A DNA stretch of 64,000 nt from Onthophagus taurus (taxonomy: Eukaryota; Arthropoda; Insecta; Coleoptera; Scarabaeidae): contig NW_027248940.1 of the NCBI RefSeq assembly GCF_036711975.1, positions 4,464,001 through 4,528,000 of the forward strand, given 5' to 3'. A program made the position numbers and the translations under genes. Below the pieces are notes generated by a model, which did not search any database, had not been told where the DNA came from, and saw nothing but the letters and a program-made list of their open reading frames with translations. Positions within the stretch are counted from its first letter, which is position 1; each line of letters starts with the position of its first letter. Of the stretch, positions 63,447 to 64,000 are shown in pieces.

Positions 63447-64000
63447 CTTTACATTAAGTCTGTAAAATTTATATATGCTCATTTTTCTTTTTTCTTTTCT
63501 CTTACTTGTGTCTGATGTAGATTGGTTTAAGTAATCGGAATGTGAATTAGTGTTAGTTTTATTAGTATTAGTATTATTGAATCTTTTTATTTTGTGTACT
63601 TGTTTAATTAAATAGAAATATTAATTTTGTTTATCTCATTGTTTTATAGAATATAATGTTTTTAATTCAATTTTCATATTTTAAATTTAAATGCTATTTT
63701 ATTTTTCATTTGTAAAAAAGAAACTGGTTTAAAAGTCACGTTACTCGTTTTATCCCAATTCAATTCAGTTCTTTACATAATTCAGACAGAGTATTTCTTC
63801 AACAATTCATAAATGTGTTTGTTAATCGAATCTTATCAAATTGTTAGTTCAGTTAAAGTTCATGTATTAAACAGTTAAATAAACTAATGTAAGTGATACA
63901 CGGGGTGTTTTTCTTTCGAAATCTTACTTGTGCGCGTGTAAGTACTTTTTTTCAAAACATTCTTTTCTTTATATAATTCTGAAATTTTCGTATACCCGGC
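63447..64000. other. AT-rich stretch without a recognised feature
   Basis: No frame of interest. GATACACGGGGTGTTTTTC at about 63895-63913 looks like the edge of another short inverted-repeat element, but its partner is outside the window or absent. Confidence 0.3.

Noticed and set aside
62873-63457. 194-codon frame at the end of the window
   Set aside because: It lies across a solo LTR defined by GATAT duplications; composition and repeats explain it.

Overview
The window looks like a piece of a large, AT-rich, transposon-laden arthropod genome, most likely an insect. The case rests on the families present: BEL/Pao and Ty3/Gypsy elements, an I/Jockey-type non-LTR element, Tc1/mariner relatives with long terminal inverted repeats, piggyBac, PIF/Harbinger, Penelope-like elements (PLEs) and a protein-primed type B DNA polymerase of the Polinton/Maverick or adintovirus kind. 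I see no rRNA, tRNA, CRISPR array or operon, and no unambiguous host housekeeping gene. Almost everything is mobile or dead mobile DNA, with several levels of nesting. Splice sites, frameshifts and boundaries were read by eye.

The dominant structure is a large interrupted palindrome. The left arm (about 1548-16680) reappears inverted as the right arm (about 18790-35233), around a single-copy spacer of about 2.1 kb (16681-18789) that holds the N-terminal half of the DNA polymerase gene. From the centre outward each arm carries: the C-terminal half of PolB, a family of short repeats, a 38-bp satellite built of perfect palindromes, PLE copy 2 (RT plus GIY-YIG), PLE copy 1, a two-exon gene of unknown function with a TATA promoter and a small divergent ORF, and mariner-like fragments at the outer edge. 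Frameshifts shared by both arms predate the duplication. Later insertions hit one arm only. The left arm took a 7.1-kb CACTA-like element (5337-12431). The right arm took a hAT-type non-autonomous element (23251-24152) and three DNA transposons with inverted repeats of about 620-640 bp (26977-29180, 29436-32004, 32362-34944).

The CACTA-like insertion has two genes: an 830-residue C2H2 protein that is the probable transposase, and a multi-exon SAM-domain gene resembling the SAMD3-like proteins of animals. Next to PLE copy 2 there is a compact hammerhead-ribozyme fold (23177-23218).

From 35.2 kb to the end the DNA is ordinary accessory sequence: another inverted-repeat element, a truncated non-LTR tail, two copies of a Mutator/YqaJ-type gene, a Tourist-like MITE, a mariner relic, an apparently intact Tc1 transposase, a very young BEL/Pao element (44728-50609, LTRs identical by eye, one stop codon), a 5'-truncated Gypsy element broken by a non-LTR element and a piggyBac element, a Harbinger element with an antisense MADF/BESS gene in its intron, a mariner relic, and a solo LTR (62949-63441) with a 5-bp target duplication. 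The same mariner family lies at both ends of the window in opposite orientations, each copy with the same terminal repeat.
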